64,000 nt of DNA from Stenotrophomonas sp. ZAC14D1_NAIMI4_1 (GCF_003086775.1 NZ_CP026001.1:3064407-3128406); one strand, 5' to 3'. Shown: positions 46,503-56,545, counted from the stretch's first letter. Notes: generated by a model not told the origin, from the sequence alone. Translations and numbers: made by a program.

Positions 46503-47636
46503 TCAGACGTAACCGCGTTCCTTCAACCGGCCCCAGCGCTCCGGCCCGATCGCCCGGCGCAGCCCGGGCAGCGGGTCGATGCTCCCCGTGTTGTCAGCCA
46601 CGGCCACCACGAAATCATCGGTGGCTGTGAGCAGCGCGCGGCGTTCGGGCGCGTCCAGCCAGGCCGCCACGTTCTTCAGCACGCGCTTGGCCGACGCATC
46701 GCTGCCGCGCATTTCCATGTACTGCGAATGCCGCTTGCAGGCCTCGACCAGCGCAACATCGTCGAACCAGCACTCATGCGCATCGCCCTGCACGCCACGC
46801 ATCTCATCCGGCGCCCACAGGTAATAGGCCACGTCCTCGCCACGCGCCAGCACCGCCTCGCGGTAGGGCTGCCGGCCCCACACCAAAAACGGCGGCCAGG
46901 CCGCGGTGAAGTCGCTTTCGGTGAAGCACAGCAGCAGGCAGTACAGCGGCTCATCGCGCGGGATGAGCGGCAGCTGGGCCGCAATCGCCTCGATCAGCAG
47001 GCGCTCGACGTCAGCGGTGACCGTGGCCAGCGTCTCGCCCGGGCGTGGCCGCTGGTACTGCAGCCGGCGCTGGCCGGTGGCGCGTCCATTCTTGTCCAGG
47101 TACTCCAGCACGATGCGGTCCAGCTGGCCGGCATCGTTGTAGCTGTAGACATCCTGGCACCACCAGGTGCGTCCGGTCGTGCTCCAGTTGCACATCACTT
47201 CGCGCAGCAGCCGGTCGCCCTGCCAGTGGTAGGTGCGGTCGATGCCGCGGCCATTGTCCACCAGGTCCAGTGCCTGCAGGCGCCCGCCCTGCTCGCGGAA
47301 TTCCCAGGCGTCGCTGATATGGCCGCCTTCATGGAAAGTGAGGTAATGGCGGCAGTCCTGCTGGTGCAGCCACACGCCGATGCGACCGGACGGGCCGCGC
47401 TCGAACACGATGCGCCCTTCCCCATCGAGGCCGTGCTGCACGTGCTTTCGCGCATCCGCCTTTGCTTCGGCCACCCAGCGCGGCGCTGGCGTGCCCGTGG
47501 ACTCGCGCGGGAACGGCGTGATGTATCCCATCGATGCGGTTGCCCAGCGCCAGCTGACCACCTGTGCTTCGCAGCGCGCCTGCAGCGCGAGCGCAGTGAT
47601 GGGGTCGGCATGGTCCTGGTACAGGGATTTCAGCAT
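46503..47636 (-). CDS. Protein of unknown function
   Basis: A 377-aa cytosolic protein I cannot assign. The middle contains tyrosine-rich strands with a YD-repeat-like look (TYHWQGDRLLREVMCNW, YSYNDAGQLDRIVLEYLDKN), and the C-terminal half is acidic and helical with WFDDVALVEACKRHSQYMEM. The start at 47636 (MLKSLYQDHADPITALAL) is preferred to an upstream ATG whose extension is basic and unlike the rest. No conserved catalytic motif is visible. It stands alone between a REP cluster and the TonB-dependent receptor. Confidence 0.7.
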   Translation of the reverse strand: MLKSLYQDHADPITALALQARCEAQVVSWRWATASMGYITPFPRESTGTPAPRWVAEAKADARKHVQHGLDGEGRIVFERGPSGRIGVWLHQQDCRHYLTFHEGGHISDAWEFREQGGRLQALDLVDNGRGIDRTYHWQGDRLLREVMCNWSTTGRTWWCQDVYSYNDAGQLDRIVLEYLDKNGRATGQRRLQYQRPRPGETLATVTADVERLLIEAIAAQLPLIPRDEPLYCLLLCFTESDFTAAWPPFLVWGRQPYREAVLARGEDVAYYLWAPDEMRGVQGDAHECWFDDVALVEACKRHSQYMEMRGSDASAKRVLKNVAAWLDAPERRALLTATDDFVVAVADNTGSIDPLPGLRRAIGPERWGRLKERGYV

Positions 47637-47714
47637 GGTCGAGATCCATTCAACACGGCGCGCGAACATAGCATGTGCCTTCGCGCCGTCGTGGCACGCA
47701 GGTCGCGGAAACGA

Positions 47715-47739
47715 CAACGCCCCGCAGTGCGGGGCGTTG
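47715..47739 (-). terminator. Terminator after the TonB-dependent receptor
   Basis: CAACGCCCCGC / GCGGGGCGTTG with a 3-nt loop, 25 bp beyond the receptor stop on the minus strand; the T-run is weak. Confidence 0.7.
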
Positions 47740-47763
47740 CCGGTGGCTGCATGACGCCAGCGC

Positions 47764-50091
47764 TTACCAGTTCATGTTCAGCGAAACACCCACGGTGCGC
47801 GGTTCGTTGTAGACCGCGGCCATGTAGTTCTCGATCACGCCCTTGAGGTTCTTCTCGTTGGTGATGTTGCGCGCGAACAGCGCCACTTCGTAGGCACCGT
47901 AGTTGCCGGAGTAACCCAGCTTCAGGCCGCCTTCGAAATCACCCTTGGAGTTGAATTCCTTGCTGTCGTACAGGACGAAGCTGGTGTAACCCTGCTTGTT
48001 CCAGTCGGTGGACACGAACATCGTGCCGGCATCGCTGACCGGGAAGTCGTAACGGGCAGCGAAGTTCACGTTGTACTTCGGCGCGTTCGGCAGCGGATTG
48101 CCGTCGATCTGGGCGAAGGTGTTCGCACCGACCTTGATGGTCGGGTCATTCACGGTGCACACCACCGCGCCGTTCAGTGCACAGACCTGCGCATACACGC
48201 GCTTGTCCTGCACTTCGCTGTGCAGCAGGCTGACGCCGGCGCTCAGGGTCAGGTTCGGGATCGGGCGCAGTTCCATGTCGGCTTCAAAGCCGTACGCCTT
48301 GGCCTTGTCTGCGTTGAACAGCACGCCATTGCCGTCCGAATCGTTGCCGTTGAGCTGGATGTCGTTGACGGTGTAGGTGAACGCCGTGGCGTTCAGGCGC
48401 AGGCGGTTGTCCCACAGGCTGCTCTTCACGCCCGCTTCCCACGACAGGATCGTTTCCGAATCGGCGGTGGTGAAGTCAGCGTTGAACACCGCCGAACGGC
48501 CCTGGATGGTCGGGCCGCGGAAGCCACGGGCGACCTTCGCGTAGACGCTCACGTTCGGGTTGAACTGGTACATCGCGCTCAGGTCCCAGCTCGGGGTGGT
48601 ATCGGACATCTTCACGTCCGTACGGCCCTTGTAGGTGACCACGCCGGCAGCGGTGTCAGCGGTCTTCAGCAGGCGGGTGTGCTTCTCGTCCTTGGTCTGG
48701 CGCAGGCCGGCGGTGATGCTGAACTTGTCGGTGAAGGCGTAGCTGATCTGGCCGAAACCAGCCCACGAGGTGTTCTTGTTGCGCAGGCGCACCCAGTTGT
48801 TCGGGTTGCGGGCCGCGCCCTGCAGGAACCACGCGCGCTGGTAGAAATCGGTGGTGTCGCTGCCGTTGAAGTAGAACGCACCGGCCTGCCACTGCAGGGC
48901 GTTGTCATCGTGGCTGGCCAAGCGGAATTCCTGGGTCCACTGGTCAAGGTCGCGGATCTGGCCCATCGACTGGCCGTAGCCGTTCGGCACGCCGTTGACC
49001 GGGAAGTTCACCGCTGCGCCGCCGTCGGTGTCACCACGGCTGTAGCCGGAGGTGGTTTCGTAAGCGGTGATCGAGGTGAAGTCGACCGCGCCGAAGTCAT
49101 AGCGCGCCTTCACCGAGCCGCCGTAGGTCTTGTAGGCCTGCGGGTTGTTGTCGGCTTCGTCGTAGGCGACCTTGTCGCGCGGCACGTCGGTCTGGTTCGA
49201 GCCCTTGGTCAGCGCGTTGCGCAGGAACAGGGTCGAGGTGCCTTCGTAATCGCGGGCGTGGGCCGAGGCCAGGATCGAGAACTGGTCGCTCGGGGTCAGC
49301 AGCAGCTGCGCGCGCACGTTGCGGTCATCGAAGCCGCCCATGGCGTTCTTCTTCGGGCTGACCGTGCCATCGGCGCTGGGGCCGGTGTAGGTGTTGTCGA
49401 CGTAGTCGTCGCGGTGCTGGTACAGGGCCGACACGCGGAACGCGGCGACATCGTTGATCGGGCCACCGAAGCCGCCGTCGATCGAGACGCTGTTGTAGCT
49501 GGCATAGCTGGCGCTGACGCGGCCGCTGTAGTCTTCGCTCGGCTTGATGGTGTCGAACTTGACGATGCCGGCGGTGGTGTTGCGGCCGAACAGCGAGCCC
49601 TGCGGGCCGCGCAGCACTTCCACCTGGTCCACGTCATAGACCGGGTTGGACTTCAGCACCACGTGCTCCAGCACCACGTCGTCCTGGATGATCGACACCG
49701 GCTGCGAAGCACCCAGGTAGAAGTCGATGTTGCCCAGGCCGCGGATGTAGAAGCGCGGGAAGATGCGGCCGGTGGTGGTTTCCGCATACAGGCTCGGCAC
49801 GCGGCCGGACAGCGCCAGCAGGGTGTCGTCGCCGCCGGCGGTGAAGTCGCGCATGCGCTCGCCCTGCACCACGCCCACCGATACCGGCACTTCCTGCAGG
49901 TTCTGCTCACGGTGTTCGGCGGTCACGGTGATGGTGTCCAGACCGGTCGGGGTCGGCGCGCTGTCCTGCGCGGCGGCACCGAAGCTGCCGACCAGGGCCA
50001 GGCCGGCACAGGCCAGGGCCAGCGGGTGGCGACGGAAAGAAACAAAGGACGACATGCCCGACGAACGGCGGGAATCGGTATGGGAAGGCAT
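47764..50091 (-). CDS. TonB-dependent outer-membrane receptor
   Basis: A 775-aa precursor: signal peptide (PLALACAGLALVGSFGAAA), a TonB-box-like DTITVTAEHRE, a plug domain (about 50-170; VEVLRGPQGSLFGRNTTAGI) and a 22-strand barrel ending in the C-terminal aromatic MNW. The pattern is that of the broad CirA/FyuA-like group used for siderophores and other ligands; the ligand cannot be inferred. An alternative start is the ATG at 50055 (MSSFVSFRRH). Upstream (50092-50280) I see no clear Fur box. Confidence 0.92.
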   Translation of the reverse strand: MPSHTDSRRSSGMSSFVSFRRHPLALACAGLALVGSFGAAAQDSAPTPTGLDTITVTAEHREQNLQEVPVSVGVVQGERMRDFTAGGDDTLLALSGRVPSLYAETTTGRIFPRFYIRGLGNIDFYLGASQPVSIIQDDVVLEHVVLKSNPVYDVDQVEVLRGPQGSLFGRNTTAGIVKFDTIKPSEDYSGRVSASYASYNSVSIDGGFGGPINDVAAFRVSALYQHRDDYVDNTYTGPSADGTVSPKKNAMGGFDDRNVRAQLLLTPSDQFSILASAHARDYEGTSTLFLRNALTKGSNQTDVPRDKVAYDEADNNPQAYKTYGGSVKARYDFGAVDFTSITAYETTSGYSRGDTDGGAAVNFPVNGVPNGYGQSMGQIRDLDQWTQEFRLASHDDNALQWQAGAFYFNGSDTTDFYQRAWFLQGAARNPNNWVRLRNKNTSWAGFGQISYAFTDKFSITAGLRQTKDEKHTRLLKTADTAAGVVTYKGRTDVKMSDTTPSWDLSAMYQFNPNVSVYAKVARGFRGPTIQGRSAVFNADFTTADSETILSWEAGVKSSLWDNRLRLNATAFTYTVNDIQLNGNDSDGNGVLFNADKAKAYGFEADMELRPIPNLTLSAGVSLLHSEVQDKRVYAQVCALNGAVVCTVNDPTIKVGANTFAQIDGNPLPNAPKYNVNFAARYDFPVSDAGTMFVSTDWNKQGYTSFVLYDSKEFNSKGDFEGGLKLGYSGNYGAYEVALFARNITNEKNLKGVIENYMAAVYNEPRTVGVSLNMNW

Positions 50092-50280
50092 CGAGAGCTC
50101 TGAGGAGGCATCCGTGCGGCCTGCGCGAGCCGGGCGGTAGAAAGGGGAGACACTGCGCAAGCGTTCATTATCGCCCGAATTGTTACGATTTCGTTGCGCA
50201 CCCCGTCGCAGTCAGGTTCCCGCCCACTGCGGCAAAGTGGGGGCGGCAGCGAACACCACCGCCCCCGGGCCCTGCTCCCC

Positions 50281-52839
50281 TTACACGCCTGCAGCCAACG
50301 GAGAACGTGCCAGCACGAAGCGACCGGCCGCCTCCTGCAGGGCATGCGCCTGGCTGCTCATCGCCCGTGCCGACGCCGACGCCTCCTCCACCAGCGCGGC
50401 GTTCTGCTGGGTCACGCCGTCCATCTGCACGATGCTCTGGTTGACCAGCTCGATACCGGCGGCCTGTTCCTGGCAGGCATGGGCGATCTCGCCCACCAGT
50501 CCCCCCAGTTCGGTCACCGATGCCACCACGTCCTGGATGGTCCGCCCGGCATCACCGGCCAGTACGTTGCCTTCGGCCACCCGGGCGACCGAATCCTCGA
50601 TCAGCCCCTTGATCTCCGCGGCGGCCAGCGTGGAGCGCTGCGCCAGCGCGCGCACCTCACTGGCAACCACCGCAAAACCGCGTCCTTCCTCGCCGGCCCG
50701 CGCCGCCTCAACCGCCGCGTTCAACGCCAGGATGTTGGTCTGGAAGGCGATGCCATCGATCACCGCGATGATCTCGGCGATGCGCCGCGATGCCGCGTCG
50801 ATCAGGCCCATCGTCGCCTGCATCTCCGCCATCGCCACGCCACCGCGCCCGGCCACCTGTGCCGCCTCGCTCGCCAGTTGGTCGGCGCGGCGCGCATGGT
50901 CGGCGTTCTGGCGCACGGCCGAGGTCATCTCCTCGATCGACGCCGCCGACTCTTCCAGGTTGGCCGCCTGCTGTTCGGTGCGACGCGACAGATCGTCGTT
51001 GCCCGCAGCGATCTCCGCTGCGGCCAGGCTCACCGCGCCTGCCGCCTGCTGGATGCGGCCGACGATGCCGGTCAGCGCACCCACGGTGGCATTGGCGTCC
51101 CCGCGCATGCGTGCGAACACGCCCTGAGACTGGCCATCGATGCGATGCCGCAGGTCACCTTCGGCCAGGTTGCGCAGCAACCCCGAAAGCGCCATCAGGT
51201 TCTCATCGGCCGTGCCCATCACACTGTTCAGGCCCTGCACCATCTGCCGGAAATCGTTGGCAAAAGCCTGCGCATCACCGCGCACGCTGAAGTCGCCAGC
51301 GGCAGCGGCCGCCACCAGGCGCTTGATCTCGCCGTTGATGCCCTGCAGTTTCGAACGCACGCCATTGAGCGCCTGGGTGATGGCCACCTGTTCGCCCGGC
51401 AGCACGTCCATCGTCTGCTGCAGGTCACCCTCGGCATAGCGCTCGACCAGCGCAACCATGCGCTGCTGGGTCTGCAGGTGTGCGGCCACCAGCGCGTTGG
51501 TGCCGGCCACCATGGCGCGGAATTCACCCTCGAAGGCCTGTTCGTCGATGCGGTGGCTGACCACACCGGCCGCGTGGTGTTCGCCCATGGCCGCCTGCGC
51601 CTGCAGGATCTCGCGCAGCTTGGAGCGCATCTGCTGCAGCGAACCCAGCACGCGGCCGACCTCGTCGTCCCGGCGCACCTCGATCTCGCGATCCAGGCGC
51701 CCGCTTGCCACGTCACGCGCGACCTGCGCGGCGGCGGCCAGCGGGCGACCCAGCAACCGGCGAACCACCAGCACGATCAGGGTCACCACCGTGGCCAGTG
51801 CCAGCGCAGAGATCAGCGCGATGCGCAGCATCAGGCCGTTGAGCACATCATCCAGCACCGACTGCGGCTCGAGGCCCAGCACCAGCCACTGCCACGGGCC
51901 GTAGCGCTGTGCCGAGGCAAACCACGCCTGCTCGCTGCCACCCGCAGCCGGGCTCAGATGCAGGCGTGCCTGCGTGCTGCTGCCGTCCAGCAGCGCCTGC
52001 AGCGCCGGCAGGTCCTGCGCGGCCACCCGCTCCTGCAGCAGCCCGCCCTCGCCGTCGGTGGCGGCCACCACGCGGCCGCGCTCCTTGCCGGCGCGGGTAT
52101 CGAGCACGATGAAGCGCCCTTCGCGGCCCAGCGTGGCCTCGCGCAGGCGCGCCTTCAGCGCGGCCAGGCCCTGCGAATAGTCCTGGCCGACGAAGGCGAT
52201 GCCGGCCACGCTGCCATCGGCGGCGCGGATCGGCATGTAGTGGGTCATGTAATCGGTGCCGAACAGGTGCGCCGGGCCGGTGTAGCCCTGCCCGCCCAGC
52301 ACCCGCGCATACGCAGGATTGGCGTGGTCAAGCACGGTGCCCAGCACACGCTCGCCCTGCGCGTTGCGCAGCGACGTAGCCACGCGCACGAAATCATCGC
52401 CATCGCGCACGAACACCGTCGCCACGCCACCGGTGGCGTCGGCGAAGCGATCGACTTCGGTCGACGCCGGGCCGATGGCCTGGCTGCCCAGGCGCAGCGT
52501 CGGCGTGCTGCGGCCGGCCACATCGATGGTTGCGGTGCCATCGGCCTGCGCCTCACCCTGCGGCAGCATCGCGCGGAAGGTACCGGCGATGCGCTCGGTG
52601 CTTTCGCTCAGGCTGCGGTCGTACAACTGCACCGAATCGCGCATCAGCACGGTGGCGGTGTCCAGGCCAGCGCTCACGCGCTGCTGGTAACTGTCAGCGG
52701 TGTCGCGGTAGATCAGGACCGCCAGGGCGGCGAAGGCGACGGTGGTGATCGCGGCCATCAACAGGGCAAGCCGCGAGGCGATGGTCAACGAACGGCGCGG
52801 CGGCGAAGCAGAGAAACGGGAGGCAGCAGGGGTCATCAT
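50281..52839 (-). CDS. Methyl-accepting chemotaxis protein
   Basis: An 852-aa receptor with TM1 (about 22-45), a large periplasmic Cache-type sensor domain (about 46-345; [39 protein letters not shown]), TM2 (about 350-372), a HAMP domain, further helical linkers, and a signalling domain with the hairpin tip [28 protein letters not shown]. The linker segment with [17 protein letters not shown] suggests a second HAMP-like unit. The C-terminal end has no CheR-docking pentapeptide. The ligand is unknown; this Cache type often binds small organic acids. Confidence 0.92.
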   Translation of the reverse strand: MMTPAASRFSASPPRRSLTIASRLALLMAAITTVAFAALAVLIYRDTADSYQQRVSAGLDTATVLMRDSVQLYDRSLSESTERIAGTFRAMLPQGEAQADGTATIDVAGRSTPTLRLGSQAIGPASTEVDRFADATGGVATVFVRDGDDFVRVATSLRNAQGERVLGTVLDHANPAYARVLGGQGYTGPAHLFGTDYMTHYMPIRAADGSVAGIAFVGQDYSQGLAALKARLREATLGREGRFIVLDTRAGKERGRVVAATDGEGGLLQERVAAQDLPALQALLDGSSTQARLHLSPAAGGSEQAWFASAQRYGPWQWLVLGLEPQSVLDDVLNGLMLRIALISALALATVVTLIVLVVRRLLGRPLAAAAQVARDVASGRLDREIEVRRDDEVGRVLGSLQQMRSKLREILQAQAAMGEHHAAGVVSHRIDEQAFEGEFRAMVAGTNALVAAHLQTQQRMVALVERYAEGDLQQTMDVLPGEQVAITQALNGVRSKLQGINGEIKRLVAAAAAGDFSVRGDAQAFANDFRQMVQGLNSVMGTADENLMALSGLLRNLAEGDLRHRIDGQSQGVFARMRGDANATVGALTGIVGRIQQAAGAVSLAAAEIAAGNDDLSRRTEQQAANLEESAASIEEMTSAVRQNADHARRADQLASEAAQVAGRGGVAMAEMQATMGLIDAASRRIAEIIAVIDGIAFQTNILALNAAVEAARAGEEGRGFAVVASEVRALAQRSTLAAAEIKGLIEDSVARVAEGNVLAGDAGRTIQDVVASVTELGGLVGEIAHACQEQAAGIELVNQSIVQMDGVTQQNAALVEEASASARAMSSQAHALQEAAGRFVLARSPLAAGV

Positions 52840-52960
52840 GGAAAAACGGATCCGTGGAAGGGAGTGCTCGAAAGCGCATCCCCATTAACGGCACCGTTCT
52901 CGTCCTCTTTACGCCCGCCGCCTAGCCGGATCTGGTTATTGACGGCGCCAAGCCATTGAT

Positions 52961-53266
52961 TCAGAAACCTTGTTCAGCTTCGCCACTGGCGTCAGCAGGC
53001 CCGGGCCCCAGTACCGTGCGCGCGCCGGCAGTGCCATCAGCGCCCACGGTGGCCACCGCGTGCAGCTGGTCCAGGCGGATGCGGCGCTCGCCGTCGGGCG
53101 CATCCAGCAGCAGGAACTCTTCCTTGTCCGCAGTGCTCTCGGTGGTCCGCGCCCGCGCCACGAAACGGCTGCCGTCGCGCAGTTCGACCTGCAGCAGGGC
53201 GCGGTGCAGGCAGGCGATTTCCAGCACATCGTGCAGGTCGCACTCCAGCGGTTGGTAGTCGGTCAT
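52961..53266 (-). CDS. rof: Rho-binding antiterminator (Rof/YaeO family)
   Basis: A 101-aa protein matching the Rof pattern: [47 protein letters not shown]. Rof binds the primary RNA site of Rho and blocks termination. The ATG at 53266 gives the family start; an upstream ATG adds residues read from the tRNA promoter region. The last 25 residues are a Gly/Ala-rich extension. It is divergent from the tRNA-Ala gene. Confidence 0.85.
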   Translation of the reverse strand: MTDYQPLECDLHDVLEIACLHRALLQVELRDGSRFVARARTTESTADKEEFLLLDAPDGERRIRLDQLHAVATVGADGTAGARTVLGPGPADASGEAEQGF

Positions 53267-53321
53267 GTGGGGTTCCTCGGCGGTGATGGTGCTTAGCCTG
53301 CCATGGGTCCCGGGCCGCCGC

Positions 53322-53350
53322 TTGGCAAGCCCGGAGGGCGGCGCTACACT
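53322..53350 (+). promoter_or_regulatory. Sigma-70 promoter of tRNA-Ala
   Basis: TTGGCA (53322-53327), 17-bp spacer, TACACT (53345-53350), 13 bp before the tRNA 5' end. A GC-rich discriminator follows, as is typical of stable RNA promoters. Confidence 0.75.
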
Positions 53351-53363
53351 GGATCCCAGCCGT

Positions 53364-53439
<76 letters not shown>

Positions 53440-53464
53440 CTATTCAGTGCGGCAACGCACGCAG

Positions 53465-53506
53465 AAGGCCGGAACTCCTGAAGTAACAGGGCTTCCGGCC
53501 TTTTTT
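53465..53506 (+). terminator. Terminator after tRNA-Ala
   Basis: AAGGCCGGAA / TTCCGGCCTT with an 18-nt loop, followed by TTTT, 26 nt after the tRNA. Confidence 0.85.
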
Positions 53507-53547
53507 GTTGCACGGTTGGCAACGGAATCGGCCACGAGGACACGCGG

Positions 53548-54438
53548 GTGATCGGGAAAAACGCACGGACGCTGATTGCTGCGATTGTCCTTCTGGCCAT
53601 CGGGGCCTATGCCATCTGGTCGGGCGACGGCCGTGACCACAGCACCGCCGCCGGTGACCCGCCCGCTGCGGACCACGCCTCCCTGAAAGCGCCCGCCGCG
53701 CCAGGCCTGCACGCTGCCGGCCCTGCGACCGCCGCCCCACCGCGCCCGCAGGCATTCGCGTTCGGCGATCTCAAGGCTCGGGCGCAGTCAGGGGACGCGG
53801 TTTCCCAGCGTGAACTGGCTGAACTCTATGAGCGCTGCTTTGCGGTCAACATCGCACCAGAAAACTACCTGCCGGGCTACGAAGTCATGGCCCGCCACAC
53901 CCCGTACCCGGAGGAGACGGCAGAAATGATGCGCACTGCCCGTTCTACTGCGGCGTTGTGCGCGAAGGTCGATGGCGGCCAGATCATCCCGATCGAGGCC
54001 ATCCGTGCCTGGCTTGAATCTGCAGCCACCCGCGGTGACCTCGCCGCCCAGGCCCGGCTGCTGTTGCTCAACGGTGAGAAACCGGACGCGGCCGCCTACA
54101 CGCGCCTGATGGACGATGTTGCCAGATCGAAAGACCCGGCCGCCGTGTTCCGGCTTGGCGAACTGGTGGCGCACCCCACACACAGCAGCGCCACGGGCCG
54201 GTACGCGGACCTCTCTTCCGATCCGATTTCGGGCCATGCGTGGAGCATCGTCGGCTGCCGCATGGGATATGACTGCAGCAGCGGCTCACCGCTGATGGCG
54301 TCCGTCTGCCTGTCGGGGGGCGGATGCGCCGGGGAGAACTACGAAGCGTACGTTCGTTCGAGCCTCATCACCGCGCGTGACGCACGCCTGCTCGACCTGC
54401 GCATCCGCGAAGTGTCGGCACTGCTGGCGCAGCCATAG
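53548..54438 (+). CDS. Membrane-anchored protein of unknown function
   Basis: A 296-aa protein with one N-terminal membrane segment (about 8-24, [16 protein letters not shown]), a Pro/Ala-rich linker (about 30-70) and a periplasmic helical domain with SEL1-like spacing ([41 protein letters not shown]). A Cys-rich stretch ([26 protein letters not shown]) follows. The start is a GTG at 53548. It stands alone after the tRNA terminator and no function is assigned. Confidence 0.75.
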   Translation: MIGKNARTLIAAIVLLAIGAYAIWSGDGRDHSTAAGDPPAADHASLKAPAAPGLHAAGPATAAPPRPQAFAFGDLKARAQSGDAVSQRELAELYERCFAVNIAPENYLPGYEVMARHTPYPEETAEMMRTARSTAALCAKVDGGQIIPIEAIRAWLESAATRGDLAAQARLLLLNGEKPDAAAYTRLMDDVARSKDPAAVFRLGELVAHPTHSSATGRYADLSSDPISGHAWSIVGCRMGYDCSSGSPLMASVCLSGGGCAGENYEAYVRSSLITARDARLLDLRIREVSALLAQP

Positions 54439-54465
54439 GCCGGGCGCCAGCGGCCACCGGCGCGC

Positions 54466-54642
54466 TCAGGCCGGGTCCTGGCTTCCATCCTTACGCTGCG
54501 GCCGGCGCGAATGCGCGTCATGCACCTGCTGGTCGTCCTGGCCCGGCCGCTGCTTGGCCACCTCATCCTGCCGGCGATCCTGGCGGCTTTCCTGGGCACC
54601 CTCGCGGGCCTGCTGCTGGTTGGGGTTCTGCTTGTCGTTCAT
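54466..54642 (-). CDS. Small hydrophilic protein (58 aa), probably disordered
   Basis: A short frame, MNDKQNPNQQQAREGAQESR and onward, composed almost wholly of Gln, Asp, Arg, Lys, Glu and Pro, with no hydrophobic core. The frame starts with ATG, ends with TGA and has GGAGCGCCCCC upstream. Composition is unlike random GC-rich frames, and it fills a 313-bp gap between converging genes. It resembles small stress-type hydrophilic proteins, but no family can be named. Confidence 0.5.
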   Translation of the reverse strand: MNDKQNPNQQQAREGAQESRQDRRQDEVAKQRPGQDDQQVHDAHSRRPQRKDGSQDPA

Positions 54643-54752
54643 GGGGGCGCTCCGGCCGGCAACAGGCCGGCCCGGTCAACGCACGCTAGACGCGCGCCGG
54701 TGATGCGCAGGTCAGGCCGCCGCGAGCACCGCGTGCAGGGGCGACGTGAGGT

Positions 54753-55514
54753 TCAGGCCTGCACGCATTCGCGCACGGCGAAGGGATGCCCGCAGGCACT
54801 GCAGGTGGAATGACCGAACGCCAGCGCCAGCAACTGCTCGGCGCGCTGGTCGCCATCATCGCGCACCTGGTGCATCAACCATTGCTCGGCCACGCCCACC
54901 GGTTCGCCCGGCAACAGTGCTGTCGTCGCCGACGGCGCGCCGAACACCGGATCCTCATGGCACACGTACGGCGCTTCCGCATCCAGCGTGCAGTAAAGGT
55001 CCGCCGAACAGGCTACGCACTCGCCTACGATCTCGCCCTCGGCAAGCCGGTCCAGGTGCTGCGACCAGGCCTTCTCGCCACTCAGCCCCAGCCAGGCCTG
55101 GCGCAGCCAGCCACGTTCACCGTGACCATCGTCGGACAGCGGCACCGCATCCTTGCCGGTGCCTTGCAGGCGCTTGTGCACCTTGCTGCGCAACGCCTGG
55201 ATGACATCGCCATGCGGCACCAGCCCAGGATCGCCCACGTCCGAGCCGGCAACGATGGCGCCGGCCAGCAGCAGCGCATCATCACCGTCGCTGCGCCCGG
55301 TCTGCCGCGCGATCGACAACAGCACCGGCAGCGCCGCGTGGCTGGCCGAATAGACCGAGCCCTGGTGGCACAGGTGCGACCAGATGTCGTTCCAGTCCTG
55401 CTGGTGCTGCGGGTCCATCATCGATGCCAGCAGTGCGCCCGCTTCAGACGCGTCGCCGTAGGCACCCTGCAGCGTTGCCCAGTCGATGGCATGAACGTCG
55501 GCGGTCTTCGGCAT
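54753..55514 (-). CDS. HEAT-like protein with C-terminal CxxC pair, function unknown
   Basis: A 253-aa protein. Its first third contains DWNDIWSHLCHQGSVYSAS followed by HAALPVLLSIA, a pattern common in helical-repeat proteins of unknown role, some encoded as immunity proteins. The rest has Cys pairs in GECVACSADLYC and, at the very end, CSACGHPFAVREC, which could bind zinc. The start is the ATG at 55514; the long open frame upstream overlaps the next gene and the tRNA-Phe region and is not used. The neighbourhood gives no toxin partner. Confidence 0.7.
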   Translation of the reverse strand: MPKTADVHAIDWATLQGAYGDASEAGALLASMMDPQHQQDWNDIWSHLCHQGSVYSASHAALPVLLSIARQTGRSDGDDALLLAGAIVAGSDVGDPGLVPHGDVIQALRSKVHKRLQGTGKDAVPLSDDGHGERGWLRQAWLGLSGEKAWSQHLDRLAEGEIVGECVACSADLYCTLDAEAPYVCHEDPVFGAPSATTALLPGEPVGVAEQWLMHQVRDDGDQRAEQLLALAFGHSTCSACGHPFAVRECVQA

Positions 55515-55640
55515 GTCCTTCCCTGGTCGATGCAACAGGCGTCCAGCATGACCCATCGGCGGGCAGGTTGGACAGCGCGCTTGTGGCTGCAACGCTCGCG
55601 CGGCCAGAATCGGCACATCACCGACGCACAAGGAAGCGCC

Positions 55641-56105
55641 ATGTACCGCCCCACCCTGCTGGCCGCACTGCTGGCCCCGCTGCTGCTCACGACCGGCTGT
55701 GCCCACCGCCTGGCCGCTGCGCCGCCGCCGATGCCCGGCTACATCGGCAACTACGAAGCCGTGCGCGCCGCACAGGACGATCCGGCACGCGGCATTTCCG
55801 GCATCTTCGCCATGACCGTGCAGGCCATCGGCAGCGACGATGGCCGCATCTACCTCAACAGCGAACGCGACTACCGGCATCCGCTGAACATCACCCTCAA
55901 CATGGACTCGGCCCTGCGGCCGGGGCTGGAAAGCGCGCTGGGCCTGAAGCTGGACCACCTGCAGAACCGCCGCCTGCTGGTGCGCGGCACCGCGCGCCAG
56001 GTCCGCATCGATTTCATCGACGGCAACGGCCAGCCCAGCGGCAAGTACTACTACCAGACGCAGATCAGCGTCAGCGACCCACGGCAGGTGCGTTTCGCGC
56101 CGTGA
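55641..56105 (+). CDS. Small lipoprotein of unknown function
   Basis: A 154-aa predicted lipoprotein: signal peptide with LLLTTGC (Cys20). The mature part has IGSDDGRIYLNSERDYRHPLN and LLVRGTARQVRIDF, a beta-rich OB-like pattern. AAGGAAGCGCC precedes the ATG. Likely located in the envelope; no partner evident. Confidence 0.8.
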   Translation: MYRPTLLAALLAPLLLTTGCAHRLAAAPPPMPGYIGNYEAVRAAQDDPARGISGIFAMTVQAIGSDDGRIYLNSERDYRHPLNITLNMDSALRPGLESALGLKLDHLQNRRLLVRGTARQVRIDFIDGNGQPSGKYYYQTQISVSDPRQVRFAP

Positions 56106-56124
56106 GTCGCATTGGCCTGTACCG

Positions 56125-56146
56125 GTAGCGCCGGGCCACGCCCGGC
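56125..56146 (+). repeat. GTAG-type REP palindrome
   Basis: GTAGCGCCGGGCCACGCCCG, palindromic, 19 bp after the lipoprotein stop. Confidence 0.75.
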
Positions 56147-56253
56147 GAAATGCCAACGGCCCCGCGCTACCCGCTGCGGCCGCCTGCAGAGCACCGAGGA
56201 TCAAGCACTTGCGCGCGCGCAGACGGCAATGTGAAGGTTTTTTGCCAAAACGC

Positions 56254-56282
56254 TTGCCGAACGCAGTCGACCTCCGTAATAT
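56254..56282 (+). promoter_or_regulatory. Sigma-70 promoter of the tRNA-Phe genes
   Basis: TTGCCG (56254-56259), 17-bp spacer, TAATAT (56277-56282), 39 bp before the first tRNA-Phe. It is the only clear promoter before the tandem pair. Confidence 0.8.
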
Positions 56283-56321
56283 GCGCGTCCTTGGCAGCGA
56301 CCTCGCTGCAACGAAACAAGT

Positions 56322-56397
56322 GGCCGAGTAGCTCAGTTGGTAGAGCAGGGGATTGAAAATCCCCGTGTCGGCGGTTCGATTCCGTCCTCGGCCACCA
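56322..56397 (+). tRNA. tRNA-Phe (GAA), copy 1
   Basis: 76 nt with encoded CCA. Acceptor GGCCGAG/CTCGGCC, D-arm GCTCAGTTGGTAGAGC, anticodon stem GGGGA/TCCCC with loop TTGAAAA (anticodon GAA), and T-arm CGGCGGTTCGATTCCGTC. Identical to copy 2. Confidence 0.95.
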
Positions 56398-56404
56398 CTT
56401 TCGA

Positions 56405-56433
56405 AGGCCTGCAGAAATGCAGGTCTTTTTTTT
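56405..56433 (+). terminator. Terminator between the tRNA-Phe genes
   Basis: AGGCCTGCA / TGCAGGTCT hairpin with loop GAAA and a long T-run. The same unit with one base change recurs after copy 2, so tRNA and terminator were duplicated together. Confidence 0.85.
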
Positions 56434-56469
56434 CCGGCCACTGCGTTCGCGCGGTTGGCCAACCAGACT

Positions 56470-56545
56470 GGCCGAGTAGCTCAGTTGGTAGAGCAGGGGA
56501 TTGAAAATCCCCGTGTCGGCGGTTCGATTCCGTCCTCGGCCACCA
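56470..56545 (+). tRNA. tRNA-Phe (GAA), copy 2
   Basis: Sequence identical to the tRNA at 56322-56397. The spacer between the genes contains a terminator, and no clear separate promoter is seen, so expression of copy 2 may depend on read-through. Confidence 0.95.

Noticed and set aside
48220..50103. Long open frame of 627 codons on the plus strand
   Set aside because: It is antisense to the TonB-dependent receptor, whose plug and barrel motifs are clear; such antisense frames are common in high-GC DNA. The same reasoning removes many other long antisense frames, for example 115-1425 and 12790-14355.
47764..52839. TonB receptor and chemotaxis receptor as a joint sensing system
   Set aside because: They are separated by about 190 bp without shared signals, and nothing indicates a common ligand.
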